Assembly (NCBI GenBank): GCA_023457035.1
Contig: JAEWNN010000030.1
Location: 1-53,808, forward strand
From: Verrucomicrobiota bacterium
Lineage (GTDB): Bacteria > Verrucomicrobiota > Verrucomicrobiia > Opitutales > Opitutaceae
Direction of reading: 5' to 3'
Length of the DNA stretch: 53,808 nucleotides
In this document: piece after piece, positions 1-7,383 of the stretch
Position numbering within the stretch: the stretch's first letter is position 1
Layout: every line of letters begins with the position of its first letter
Made by a program: the position numbers and the translations under genes
Notes under the pieces: generated by a model
Databases searched by the model: none
Told to the model about the DNA's origin: nothing
Seen by the model: only the letters and a program-made list of their open reading frames with translations

Positions 1-364
1 CGCTGAGGCGGACGACGACGCGGTCGCCGTGCATGGCGGTGCCGGTGTCCTCGGCGGCGATCTCGACCGGCTCGGGCGCGGGGGCGTCGGGCGCGGCGCC
101 GGCGGCCGGTTCGGGCCGGAGCAGGCCGCGGCCGTTGGGCCGGATCTGGAGGGTGCCGGTGACGAGGTCGGCGTCGGCCGGGAGGCAGTAGCGGTCGGAT
201 TTGACGCGGACGACCGCGCCGCGGGAAAGGAGTTGCTGGAGCTCGGTATCGAGCTTGCGGAACTCGGGCTTCTTCAACCCGAGCTTGGCCCCGATTTCGT
301 TGCGATTGAGGGGCACGTAGTCGCGGCGCCCCAGCAGTTGGAGCAGTCGCTCATGTAATTTCAT
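1..364 (-). CDS. rnr: Ribonuclease R, N-terminal part (runs off the window)
   Basis: The minus strand from an ATG at 364 stays open to the window edge, giving about 121 residues. They begin MKLHERLLQLLGRRDYVPLN and continue with a winged-helix-like segment (NEIGAKLGLKKPEFRKLDTE). A cold-shock/OB-like stretch follows (GTLQIRPNGRGLL and, near the edge, GDRVVVRL). This order, an HTH then a cold-shock domain then GDRV, is that of RNase R/VacB 3'-to-5' exoribonucleases, which degrade structured RNA in the cytoplasm. The catalytic RNB and S1 domains would lie outside the window. The gene is divergent from glycogen synthase, with 53 bp between the two starts that must hold both promoters. An Ala/Pro-rich linker near residues 88-103 is unusual but harmless. 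Identification rests on the N-terminus only. Confidence 0.8.
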   Translation of the reverse strand, partial: MKLHERLLQLLGRRDYVPLNRNEIGAKLGLKKPEFRKLDTELQQLLSRGAVVRVKSDRYCLPADADLVTGTLQIRPNGRGLLRPEPAAGAAPDAPAPEPVEIAAEDTGTAMHGDRVVVRLS

Positions 365-417
365 CCCGCGGAAATTGGGATGGAAACGGGCGGGGCACAA
401 CCCCAGTTTCGGGGGCG

Positions 418-1860
418 ATGAACATCGTGCATGCAGCCAGCGAGCTGTTTCCGTTCATGAAGACCGGCGGGTTGGCGGATGCGGTGGGGGGCCTGACCAA
501 GGCGCTCGCCGCGGCCGGCCACGAGGTCTCCGTCTTTCTGCCCGGATACCGCGCCGCGCTCGAGCACCCCGACGCCGAGGGCGCGGAGCGCGTGCACCGC
601 CTGCAGATCGAGCTGGGCGGGCGCTTCCTCGAGGCGGACCTGCTGCGACTGCGGGTGGCGCCGCGGTACACGGTGTATTTCGTGGCACGCGACGAGTTCT
701 TCGACCGCCGCGGCGCCTACGGCACCAACGGCCGCGACTACGACGACAACGCCGAGCGCTTCGTCTTCTTCAGCAAGGCGGTGGCCGAGGCGATGCGCCT
801 GGCCGACCTGAAGGCCGACATCGTGCACGCGCACGACTGGCAGACGGCGCTGCTGCCGGTGTACGTGCGGCTGGTCGAGGAGCGCCACGACACGTCGCTG
901 GCGGTGAAGACCGTCTTCACGGTGCACAACCTCTCGTTCCAGGGCGTGTTCCCGATGGATGCGTTCGCGCTCACGAACCTGCCGGAGGAGTTCCGCAGCG
1001 TCGACGGGCTGGAGTTCTTCGGGCAGCTCAACCTCATGAAGGCCGGCCTGCTCTTCGGCGACCGGCTGACGACGGTGAGTCCGACCTATGCGCGCGAGAT
1101 CCAGTCGCCGGAGTATGGTTGCGGGCTGGAGGGCGTGATCGCCACGCGCGCCGCCGATCTGGTGGGGCTGCTCAACGGCGTCGACGAGGCCGTCTGGAAC
1201 CCGGCGACCGATGCGCTCCTGCCCGCCCGCTACTCGGCGGACGATCCGGCGGGCAAGGCGAAGTGTCGCCGCGCGCTGCTGAAGAAGTGCGGCTTCGACC
1301 CGGAGACGAAGGCGCCGATCTTCGCGATGATCAGCCGGCTCACCGAGCAGAAGGGCATCGACCTGCTGCTCAGCGCGCGGCGCTTCTTCGAGACCGAGGA
1401 CTGTCGCCTGATCATCGTGGGCGTGGGGCAGAACCGCTACGAGGAGGCCCTGCAGGATCTCGCGCAGGCCAACCCGCGGCGCGTCGCGCTGGCGAAGATG
1501 CTCGACGAGCCGATGACGCACCTGGTGGAGGCCGGGGCGGATTTCTTCCTGATGCCGTCGATCTTCGAGCCGTGCGGCCTCAACCAGATGTATTCGCAGC
1601 TCTATGGCACGATTCCGTTGTGCAGCCGTGTCGGCGGGCTGGTCGACACGGTCGCCGACCTGGAGGATGCGCCGGCGGAGGGCACGGGCCTGCTGTTCAC
1701 GCCGAGCGAGCAGGGCATCTCCTGGGCGCTCCAGCGCGCGCTGCTGCTGCACCGGCAGGCGGAGGTGAAACGGGCGGTGATCGATCGCGGCATGCGTCGC
1801 GAGTTCGGCTGGACCGCCGCCGCGCGCCGCTACGTGCAGCTCTACAACGACGAGATCTGA
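418..1860 (+). CDS. glgA: Glycogen (starch) synthase, GT5 family
   Basis: This 480-residue protein has the usual GlgA length. It transfers glucose from ADP-glucose to the non-reducing end of alpha-1,4-glucan in the cytoplasm. The ADP-glucose-binding KTGGL motif lies at residues 15-19, just after the MNIVHAASELFPF start typical of the family. The C-terminal GT-B domain holds ISRLTEQKGIDLL and the signature PSIFEPCGLNQMYSQLYGT, whose Glu is the conserved nucleotide-sugar/catalytic region residue. The ATG at 418 leaves no extra N-terminal residues before the first beta strand, so the start is secure. It stands alone on the plus strand between rnr and a convergent GH105 gene. No other glycogen gene is in the window. 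Confidence 0.95.
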   Translation: MNIVHAASELFPFMKTGGLADAVGGLTKALAAAGHEVSVFLPGYRAALEHPDAEGAERVHRLQIELGGRFLEADLLRLRVAPRYTVYFVARDEFFDRRGAYGTNGRDYDDNAERFVFFSKAVAEAMRLADLKADIVHAHDWQTALLPVYVRLVEERHDTSLAVKTVFTVHNLSFQGVFPMDAFALTNLPEEFRSVDGLEFFGQLNLMKAGLLFGDRLTTVSPTYAREIQSPEYGCGLEGVIATRAADLVGLLNGVDEAVWNPATDALLPARYSADDPAGKAKCRRALLKKCGFDPETKAPIFAMISRLTEQKGIDLLLSARRFFETEDCRLIIVGVGQNRYEEALQDLAQANPRRVALAKMLDEPMTHLVEAGADFFLMPSIFEPCGLNQMYSQLYGTIPLCSRVGGLVDTVADLEDAPAEGTGLLFTPSEQGISWALQRALLLHRQAEVKRAVIDRGMRREFGWTAAARRYVQLYNDEI

Positions 1861-1916
1861 GGCGGCAACGATGCAACTGGCGCGGACTTCTCCCGGTTGC
1901 GCCGATTCCTCCGGTT

Positions 1917-1986
1917 GTAGGGGCTGAGCTTGCTCAGCCCGTGGGCGCCGCTCTTGCCGAGCGGTGCGAGCCGGCTCGCACCCTAT
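1917..1986 (+). repeat. Three-hairpin intergenic element, copy 1
   Basis: The element starts with GTAG and ends with CTAT, 57 bp after the glgA stop. It holds a perfect 9-bp hairpin with a 2-nt loop at 1921-1940 (GGGCTGAGC-TT-GCTCAGCCC). A second perfect 9-bp hairpin lies at 1963-1982 (GGTGCGAGC-CG-GCTCGCACC). The 22-nt spacer between them can form a small CGCTC/GAGCG hairpin. A second copy with the same layout and spacer lies at 5884-5954. No T-tract follows, so it is not an ordinary terminator. It resembles a REP/BIME-type element. Confidence 0.85.
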
Positions 1987-2115
1987 GCAGGCGGCATGAC
2001 TCTGGTTGAGGCGGCGGGCACAAACAACTGGACGTTCTCGCGCAGCGGCGCAACGGCGCGACCGGCGGACTCCATCCGTGTGCATCGACGGTGCCGTTTC
2101 CCGGAGTTGCTGAGC

Positions 2116-2187
2116 CACCGATTCACACCGATCCCTGCAGATCCGGAGGCCGCCGCGTAGGCCGGCGATCATCGGTGCAGATCGGTG
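2116..2187. repeat. Inverted-repeat element with CACCGAT arms
   Basis: The arms at 2116-2132 (CACCGATTCACACCGAT) and 2171-2187 (ATCGGTGCAGATCGGTG) are inverted copies matching at 14 of 17 positions. The middle contains a separate CTGCAGAT. It lies in the 427-bp gap between the convergent glgA and GH105 genes. The text is of the same flavour as the element at 24641-24721 (ATCTGCG/CGCAGAT words) and may be a diverged relative. No gene was seen elsewhere in this gap apart from the three-hairpin element at 1917-1986. Confidence 0.55.
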
Positions 2188-2287
2188 CTCCTCTGTGGCT
2201 CCACCTTCGGTTGGCGGGGACGAATACCAAGCGGGGCCCGTAGGATTATCGACGGGTCTTGGGCGGGCTCCGCGGTGGCTCGCGCTG

Positions 2288-3379
2288 CTACGGTGCGAGC
2301 AACGCGGTGGCGGTCCAGAGGAGCGGGGCCTGACCGTGGAAATCGCCGGTGCGGCGCGGGCGGTCCAGGTAGTGCTGGCGATCGTCCTTGGTGCCGGTGC
2401 CGACGCAGACCTCGCGGATTTCGGCGGTGGGCTCGAGCTGGGCGACCAGCGCCAGCCACGCGCGCCGGGCGGCGGGACCGTAGGTGGCGGCATCGAGCCA
2501 ACCGCGTTTCACGCCGGTGACGAAGGCGTAGGCGAACATGCCCGTGCAGGAGGACTCCGGCCAGGCGTCCGGTTGGTCGAGCAGTTGGCGCCACAGGCCT
2601 TCGGGCGTCTGCAACGCCAAGAGCGTCGCCATCATCTGGTGGTAGCCGGCGAAAATGCGCGGGCGGAGCGGGTGGTTCTCGGGCAGGTCGGCGAGGAGCA
2701 GCGTCAGGCCGGCGGCCATCCAGCCGTTGCCGCGGCCCCAGTGGTGCGGGGCGTCGGGGGCGTGGAAGAAGAGTCCGTTGGGGCGCTGGAGCCGGTCGAG
2801 GTAGGCGACCATCGACCGGGCGGCGCGGTCGAGGTAGACGGTGTCGCCCGTGGCGCGGAAGGCGCGGCCCTGCAGGGCGGTGATCATGTACATGTCGTCG
2901 ATCCAGAACCGGGTCTGGTCGCTCAGGTCCTCGGTGGTGGGTCGGGCCCACTGCGTATCGGCGTAGCGGATCCCGAGCGGGCGCAGGCGGGCGTCGCCGG
3001 CGGGCGCGGCGAGGGCGAGCGGCAGTGCGCCGAAGACGGAGTTGTCGACGTGGTTGGGCGGCGGCACGAGTGCGGCCTCCGTCGTGAAGAACGGAGTGAA
3101 GCGCGCGGCGAGCCGGGCCGCCAAGTCGTTGTCCGCGGTGGCCGCGGCGAAGTCGACGGCGCCGGTCCACACGCAGACCTCGGAGTAGGAGATCGTGCCG
3201 AACTCCGGCCAGAACGCATGGGGCGAGGCGAGGAAACGCTCGGCCACGCGGCGGCCGACCGCGCTCGGGTCGGCGCCGGCGGGCCAGTCGGCGAAGGGCG
3301 AAGGGGGCGGCTGCTCGGCGGCGACGCCAAGGCTGGCGAGTGCGAGCAGCACGGCGGCGGCGGTGAGGCGGAGGTTCAT
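2288..3379 (-). CDS. Secreted glycoside hydrolase family 105 (unsaturated rhamnogalacturonyl/glucuronyl hydrolase)
   Basis: The 363-residue protein opens with a signal peptide (MNLRLTAAAVLLALASLGVA). An alpha/alpha-barrel sequence follows with the GH105 hallmarks RFWIDDMYMITALQGRA and HHWGRGNGWMAAGL. In the family the Asp of the W-I-D-D-M-Y motif is the general acid. GH105 enzymes hydrolyse the unsaturated uronic acid that polysaccharide lyases leave on pectin (rhamnogalacturonan) or ulvan fragments. With a signal peptide it should act in the periplasm. The start ATG overlaps the stop of the upstream membrane-protein gene by four bases (ATGA at 3376-3379), so the two are co-translated. No lyase lies next to it; the beta-helix proteins at 37.9-44.1 kb are possible partners. 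The exact substrate cannot be read from the sequence. Confidence 0.85.
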   Translation of the reverse strand: MNLRLTAAAVLLALASLGVAAEQPPPSPFADWPAGADPSAVGRRVAERFLASPHAFWPEFGTISYSEVCVWTGAVDFAAATADNDLAARLAARFTPFFTTEAALVPPPNHVDNSVFGALPLALAAPAGDARLRPLGIRYADTQWARPTTEDLSDQTRFWIDDMYMITALQGRAFRATGDTVYLDRAARSMVAYLDRLQRPNGLFFHAPDAPHHWGRGNGWMAAGLTLLLADLPENHPLRPRIFAGYHQMMATLLALQTPEGLWRQLLDQPDAWPESSCTGMFAYAFVTGVKRGWLDAATYGPAARRAWLALVAQLEPTAEIREVCVGTGTKDDRQHYLDRPRRTGDFHGQAPLLWTATALLAP

Positions 3380-4062
3380 GGAGAGGTCGGGGGCGAGGCG
3401 GGCGACTCCGGCGGCGCGGGCCGGAGTCGGCGCGCGCGGGCAACGAGGAGGAAGTACACGGCGGGGCCGAAGGCGAAGAGCATCACGGAGACACCCATCG
3501 CGAGGCCGAACATGGTGAAGATGCCGGCGCAGCAGTAGTCGCGGCAGCGCACGACGATGTGGCAGGGCACGGCGACGAGTAGTTCGAGGAGGCTGCCCTG
3601 CAGGAGCCGCCGGCAGAGGACGGAGAGGAAATCGGCGGGCGGGCGGGCACCGGCAAGGCGGTGGAAGGCGATGGTCCAGAACCCCCACAGGACCGCGAGC
3701 AGCGCGGCGAGCGCGTAGACTTCCCACGGCTTCGCGGACGCGTCGCCGAGAATGGCGGCCCGAACCGAGAGCGCGGCGGCGGCGCCGAGCAGTCCCAGCA
3801 TGAGCGCACCGACGAGGACAGTCGGCCAGAGCGCGCCGCGGGTGACCGGGCGGCGGCTGACGATGCGCAGCGGCACGAGCAGCAGCACGAGCTGGCAGAT
3901 TCCCATCGCGAGCAGCCAGAGCCAGACCGCGCCGCAGCCGAAGAAGGCGCCGAATTGGTCGAGCGTCGGCCAGCTCCCGAAGCCGAGCGCGTAGAGCGGC
4001 ACGGCCAACACGGCCAGCACGAGCAGGTAGAGTCCGGAGACAATGAGGTGCCAGGGTTTCAT
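3376..4062 (-). CDS. Six-helix membrane protein of unknown function
   Basis: The ATG at 4062 gives 228 residues with about six hydrophobic segments: near 5-27, 38-63, 78-101, 117-135, a less hydrophobic one near 160, and 182-208. Between the last two is a Cys/Arg-rich loop, VVRCRDYCCAGIFTMFG, followed by a helix ending in FAFGPAVYFLL. I recall similar CRDYCCAG-type sequences among uncharacterised membrane proteins of Verrucomicrobia and related phyla, but no function is known to me. Its stop overlaps the GH105 start (ATGA), suggesting co-expression, though membrane topology gives no clue to a link with sugar hydrolysis. A longer frame exists upstream of 4062, but it lacks hydrophobic or conserved sequence and overlaps the divergent menF region. 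Confidence 0.7.
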   Translation of the reverse strand: MKPWHLIVSGLYLLVLAVLAVPLYALGFGSWPTLDQFGAFFGCGAVWLWLLAMGICQLVLLLVPLRIVSRRPVTRGALWPTVLVGALMLGLLGAAAALSVRAAILGDASAKPWEVYALAALLAVLWGFWTIAFHRLAGARPPADFLSVLCRRLLQGSLLELLVAVPCHIVVRCRDYCCAGIFTMFGLAMGVSVMLFAFGPAVYFLLVARARRLRPAPPESPASPPTSP

Positions 4063-4232
4063 GGACAGGGAACGGCGGAGGAGGGCGGAGGTGGCGCCCG
4101 GTGCGGGCCGAGATTGACCGACGCCGCGGCGCGGGCGAGGGGGAAACTCCACCGGCGGTCCGCTGCAACGGGCTGGCCAACACCGGCGGGAGCGGCTTCG
4201 CTGCGGGTGCCGGCCCGCCAGCCGCCCACACC

Positions 4233-5657
4233 ATGAAGATCCTCCCGCTCGACCCGCTCGCGAATCGTTCGCTCGAGGCGCTGCTCGCCTTCCTCGGCGG
4301 GGTGCGCGCCGAGGCGGAGCGCGACGGGGTGGCGCGGCTGGTGAGCATCTCGGTGGAGGCCGAGCGGCTCGATCCGTTGGCGGTGCTGGAGTCGATCTAC
4401 GAGCCGGGCGAGGTGCATTTCTACGTGGAGCGGCCGGCGGCGGACTTCGCGGTGGCCGGGGCGGAGGCGGTGGTCGCGGTCGAGTGCGCGGGCCCGGGGC
4501 GGTTCGCGGCGGCGGCGGATTTCGTGCGGTCGACGCTGGCGCGCACGGTCGCGGTGGGCGCGGTGAACGTGCCGTTCGGCGGGCCGCTGTTTTTCGCGAC
4601 GTTCGGCTTCGCCGACGAGGCCGCGCCGGGCGCGGCGTTCCCGGCCGGGCGCGTGTTCGTGCCGCGCTGGCAGGTGGCGCGCAGCGGCGACTGCTCGGTG
4701 GCGGTGGCGAACACGCTGATCGCGCCCGGCGGCGACATCCGCGCCGCGGCGGAGCGGATCTGGCGCGCGCACGCCAAGTTCGGCGCGTTCGACTATGCGG
4801 CGCCGAGCTTCGCCGGCGCGCTCGAGGGCGCGGTGGCCGCGGAGCGCGAGGTGGGCCCGGAGGGCGGATACGGGGACAACGTCGGGGCCGCGGTGGCGGC
4901 GATCCGTGCGGGGCGCTACCGCAAGGTGGTGCTGGCCCGGGCGCGCGACCTGCGGGCGACGACCCGTTTCCACCCGCTGCGCGCGCTCAACGCGCTGCGT
5001 GGCCGGTATCCGGATTGTTATGCCTTCTCGGCCGGCAACGGCGCGGGGACCAGCTTCATCGGCGCGAGTCCCGAGCGGCTCGCAGCGGCGGCGGACGGGC
5101 GGCTGCGCACCGAGGCGCTGGCCGGCTCGGCGCCGCGCGGGCGCACGGCGGCCGAGGATGCGGCGCTCGCCCGGCAACTGCTCCACAGCGACAAGGACGG
5201 CCGCGAACAGGGACTGGTGCTCGACTCGATCCTGCGGCGGCTGGCGAAGGCCGGGGTGGCGACGGTGGCGCCCGGCCGGCCGCGCGTGCGGCAACTGCCG
5301 AACGTGCAGCACCTGTGCACACCGGTGGAGGCCACGCTCGCGCCGGACGCGGATCTTCTGCGGATCGTGGGCGAGCTGCACCCGACGCCCGCGGTGGGCG
5401 GCACGCCGCGCGAGGCGGCGGTCGCGCACCAGCGGGAGCTGGAGCCGTTCGACCGCGGGCTGTATGCGGGCGCGCTGGGCTGGTTGGACCACCGCGGCGG
5501 CGGGGAGTTTTTCGTCGGGATCCGGTCGGCATTGATGAATGGCGACACGGCGCGGCTCTACGCCGGGGCGGGGATCGTCGAGGGTTCCGATCCGGCGGCG
5601 GAATTGGCGGAGACCGAGCTGAAGATGCGCGCCCTACGGGAGGCGCTGCTGGGGTAG
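4233..5657 (+). CDS. menF: Isochorismate synthase (menaquinone pathway)
   Basis: The 474-residue protein belongs to the chorismate-binding family. The C-terminal catalytic domain shows YRKVVLARARDL, the family LAGSAPRGR motif, VQHLCTPVEA, HPTPAVGGTPREAA and YAGAGIVEGSDPAAE. The HPTPAVGG-T-P-R segment separates isochorismate synthases from anthranilate and aminodeoxychorismate synthases. It converts chorismate to isochorismate in the cytoplasm, the first step to menaquinone. ATG 4233 was chosen over an in-frame start at 4101, because the 44 residues between them are low-complexity and overlap the divergent membrane-protein promoter. No other men gene is next to it. A salicylate-type role is possible but less likely without siderophore genes nearby. 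Confidence 0.88.
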   Translation: MKILPLDPLANRSLEALLAFLGGVRAEAERDGVARLVSISVEAERLDPLAVLESIYEPGEVHFYVERPAADFAVAGAEAVVAVECAGPGRFAAAADFVRSTLARTVAVGAVNVPFGGPLFFATFGFADEAAPGAAFPAGRVFVPRWQVARSGDCSVAVANTLIAPGGDIRAAAERIWRAHAKFGAFDYAAPSFAGALEGAVAAEREVGPEGGYGDNVGAAVAAIRAGRYRKVVLARARDLRATTRFHPLRALNALRGRYPDCYAFSAGNGAGTSFIGASPERLAAAADGRLRTEALAGSAPRGRTAAEDAALARQLLHSDKDGREQGLVLDSILRRLAKAGVATVAPGRPRVRQLPNVQHLCTPVEATLAPDADLLRIVGELHPTPAVGGTPREAAVAHQRELEPFDRGLYAGALGWLDHRGGGEFFVGIRSALMNGDTARLYAGAGIVEGSDPAAELAETELKMRALREALLG

Positions 5658-5711
5658 GGCGTCGCGCAGGAGCCGGGTCGAGAGTCGGGCCGGGTGTCCC
5701 GCGGGAGGGCG

Positions 5712-5828
5712 ATGGGCGAGCGGGGCCGTTTCTCCATGGCGTTCGCCTTGGGGGTGGAGAACTTGAACCTCAAGCTGCGCGCGAAACAGGTGGCGAAACC
5801 GGTGGAGCTGCACCAGCCGATCCGTTGA
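5712..5828 (+). CDS. Possible 38-residue ORF after menF
   Basis: An ATG preceded by GGGAGGG opens a 38-residue frame (MGERGRFSMAFALGVENLNL... ending PVELHQPIR). It is in the same frame as menF, 54 bp after the menF TAG. Third codon positions are almost all G or C, as in real genes here. It has no recognisable domain. It may be the remnant of a longer gene, an extended menF tail cut off by a stop, or chance in GC-rich DNA. Confidence 0.2.
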   Translation: MGERGRFSMAFALGVENLNLKLRAKQVAKPVELHQPIR

Positions 5829-5883
5829 GCTGCGACACCTCAATCGGCGCGGCCCTCACTCTGTCGCGCCGATCGTTTCGGTT

Positions 5884-5954
5884 GTAGGGGCTGAGCTTGC
5901 TCAGACCGTTAGCCGTCGCTCTTGTCGAGCGGTGCGAGCAAGCTCGCACCCTAC
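5884..5954 (+). repeat. Three-hairpin intergenic element, copy 2
   Basis: It starts GTAGGGGCTGAGC and ends GCTCGCACCCTAC. The first hairpin (5888-5907) is as in copy 1 apart from one mismatch. The second (5931-5950, GGTGCGAGC-AA-GCTCGCACC) is perfect. The 23-nt spacer GTTAGCCGTCGCTCTTGTCGAGC (given here as two halves: GTTAGCCGTCG and CTCTTGTCGAGC) closely follows the 22-nt spacer of copy 1 at 1941-1962. It lies 226 bp after menF, in the convergent gap before the 109-residue gene. Confidence 0.85.
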
Positions 5955-6073
5955 GCCAACCGAATGATTATGGCTGAGTGGCGACAAGGCGGACGAGGGT
6001 CGAGAGACGAGGGACGAGCGCCAGGAAATCCGGCTGCCGGGGCGGCCAACACGAATGCTCTCCGTCCGCGGCC

Positions 6074-6403
6074 CTACGCTGCGGGAACCGGACGCGAGTG
6101 GATCCAGTAGCGCATGACGGTGAGGTGCTCGTGGCGGAGGTCGTAACCCCACTCGGTGGCGAGGAGGGTGACCATGGGTTCGCCGGAGTCGGCGGAGGAC
6201 AGGCTGGCGTATTGGTGAGCGAGGAGGGCGGCTTCGCGGCGGGCCCGGTCGAGGGCGGTGGCGAAGGCGTGCTCGATCGACTCGAACTCCCCGACGTTCT
6301 TCACGCTCTGCCGCGGCGATCCGTTGGGCACCGGGACCAGCGCGAACTCGAACACGCTGTGGATCTCGCGGGGAGGAAGCGGAGAGGAGTGATCGTCGTT
6401 CAT
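6074..6403 (-). CDS. Conserved-looking hypothetical protein, 109 residues
   Basis: The frame starts MNDDHSSPLPPREIHSVFEF and ends with a TAG at 6074. The sequence is mixed and globular-looking (ATEWGYDLRHEHLTVMRYWI near the C-terminus), with no signal peptide, membrane segment or cysteine motif. Gene-like third-position GC bias supports it being real. I do not recognise the family. It is a lone gene on the minus strand; the 5' side faces a GC-rich repeat tract (6518-6655) and the 3' side the three-hairpin element at 5884-5954. Confidence 0.6.
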   Translation of the reverse strand: MNDDHSSPLPPREIHSVFEFALVPVPNGSPRQSVKNVGEFESIEHAFATALDRARREAALLAHQYASLSSADSGEPMVTLLATEWGYDLRHEHLTVMRYWIHSRPVPAA

Positions 6404-6517
6404 GGTGTGGGAAGGTTGCGGCACCATCCCTGCACATCGCATGCCGCACAAACGCCGAGATCGGCAATGAAGGTGCGCTTTTCAAGACACGCGCCAGCGG
6501 TAGGGACGCTTATCGGT

Positions 6518-6655
6518 GAGCCGGTTGCCGGTGGACGGTTGCCGGTAGGCGGATGCCAGTTGCCAGTGGCCAGTGGACGGGTGGGCTCAGGGCCGGCGAA
6601 CGGTAGCCGGTGGGCAGTGGGCGGGGTCCAGTGGCCGGTGGGCGGTCGCGGGTGA
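6518..6655. repeat. Degenerate GCCGGTGG/GCCAGTGG repeat tract
   Basis: About 140 bp are made almost wholly of variants of an 8-11-base word (GAGCCGGTTGCCGGTGGACGG, TGCCAGTTGCCAGTGGCCAG and so on). The tract separates the 109-residue gene from the DUF2937 gene. No hairpin, gene or promoter can be read in it. The remaining gap from 6404 to 6737 shows nothing else. Confidence 0.7.
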
Positions 6656-6737
6656 CATGCCTGCGGAGGTCGGGCGAAGTGCGGGTGAACTTCGCCGCCG
6701 CATGGGGCCGCGCTCCGGCGCGAGGATCGACGATCCT

Positions 6738-7313
6738 TCAGACGGCGCCGGGGCGCGTGGCGGATCGTGGTGCGGAGCTCGCCGGAGTGGCGGGGCCGAG
6801 CAGGCGGCGGAGGGGGCGGAAGACCAGCAGTTGCCAGAGACCGAAGGCGATGACGATGCCCACAGTGGCGTAGACGGCCCCCTCGGCGGTGGTCGGTACG
6901 GCAGGCTTGAACACGGCGAGCGTACCTTGGGCAATCTCGGTGTCGAGGTGGTGCAAAAATGCCCACGGGCGCGTCCAAACCGAAGCATCGAGCAACGCGG
7001 CCTGGGCGGCGCCGAGCGAGTCGACCCGGGCGGCGGTGTCGGCCATCGCGGTGCCGAGGCGGGCGATGCCGGGATCGGCGTTGGCGGAGGTGTCGGCGAC
7101 GAACTGCGCCCAGGGTTTGCCCGCGGCGCGGGCGGCGGTCTCGAACGTGGCGAGCTGTCGCAGGGCCTCCGCGAGGTGGCCGCCGAGCCGCTGGAGGTAT
7201 TGCTGGAAGAACTCGGGAGCCTGCGCCGCGACGACGGCGCCGAGCACGCAGACGACCCGGTCGAGAAATCCGGCGGACGCGACGAGGGCGGCGGCGGCGG
7301 GGCGGCGGAACAT
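6738..7313 (-). CDS. DUF2937-type membrane protein
   Basis: The 191-residue protein has a hydrophobic N-terminal helix (about 5-29), a soluble middle rich in Ala, and a second helix (AVYATVGIVIAFGLWQLLVF) near residues 145-165. The stretch GAVVAAQAPEFFQQYLQRLGGHLAEA matches what I know of DUF2937 (helix, then P-E-F-x-Q-Q-Y-x-Q-R-L-G-G-H); it is quoted as GAVVAAQAPEFFQQYLQRL plus GGHLAEA. The function of that family is unknown. ATG 7313 was preferred to ATG 7340, because the latter lies inside the terminator hairpin of the upstream gene. It is downstream of, and in the same direction as, the EF-hand gene. Confidence 0.65.
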   Translation of the reverse strand: MFRRPAAAALVASAGFLDRVVCVLGAVVAAQAPEFFQQYLQRLGGHLAEALRQLATFETAARAAGKPWAQFVADTSANADPGIARLGTAMADTAARVDSLGAAQAALLDASVWTRPWAFLHHLDTEIAQGTLAVFKPAVPTTAEGAVYATVGIVIAFGLWQLLVFRPLRRLLGPATPASSAPRSATRPGAV

Positions 7314-7320
7314 GGGCGGA

Positions 7321-7360
7321 GAGAAACGAAACGGCGGCATCGGGTCAACCGATGCCGCCG
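7321..7360 (-). terminator. Rho-independent terminator of the EF-hand gene
   Basis: A perfect 12-bp stem (CGGCGGCATCGG at 7332-7343, pairing with 7349-7360) with a 5-nt loop follows the EF-hand gene stop by 23 bp. Read on the minus strand, the stem is followed by TTTCGTTTCTC. It separates that gene from the DUF2937 gene. Confidence 0.8.
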
Positions 7361-7383
7361 TGAGAAACCGCTGAAAGACGCCG

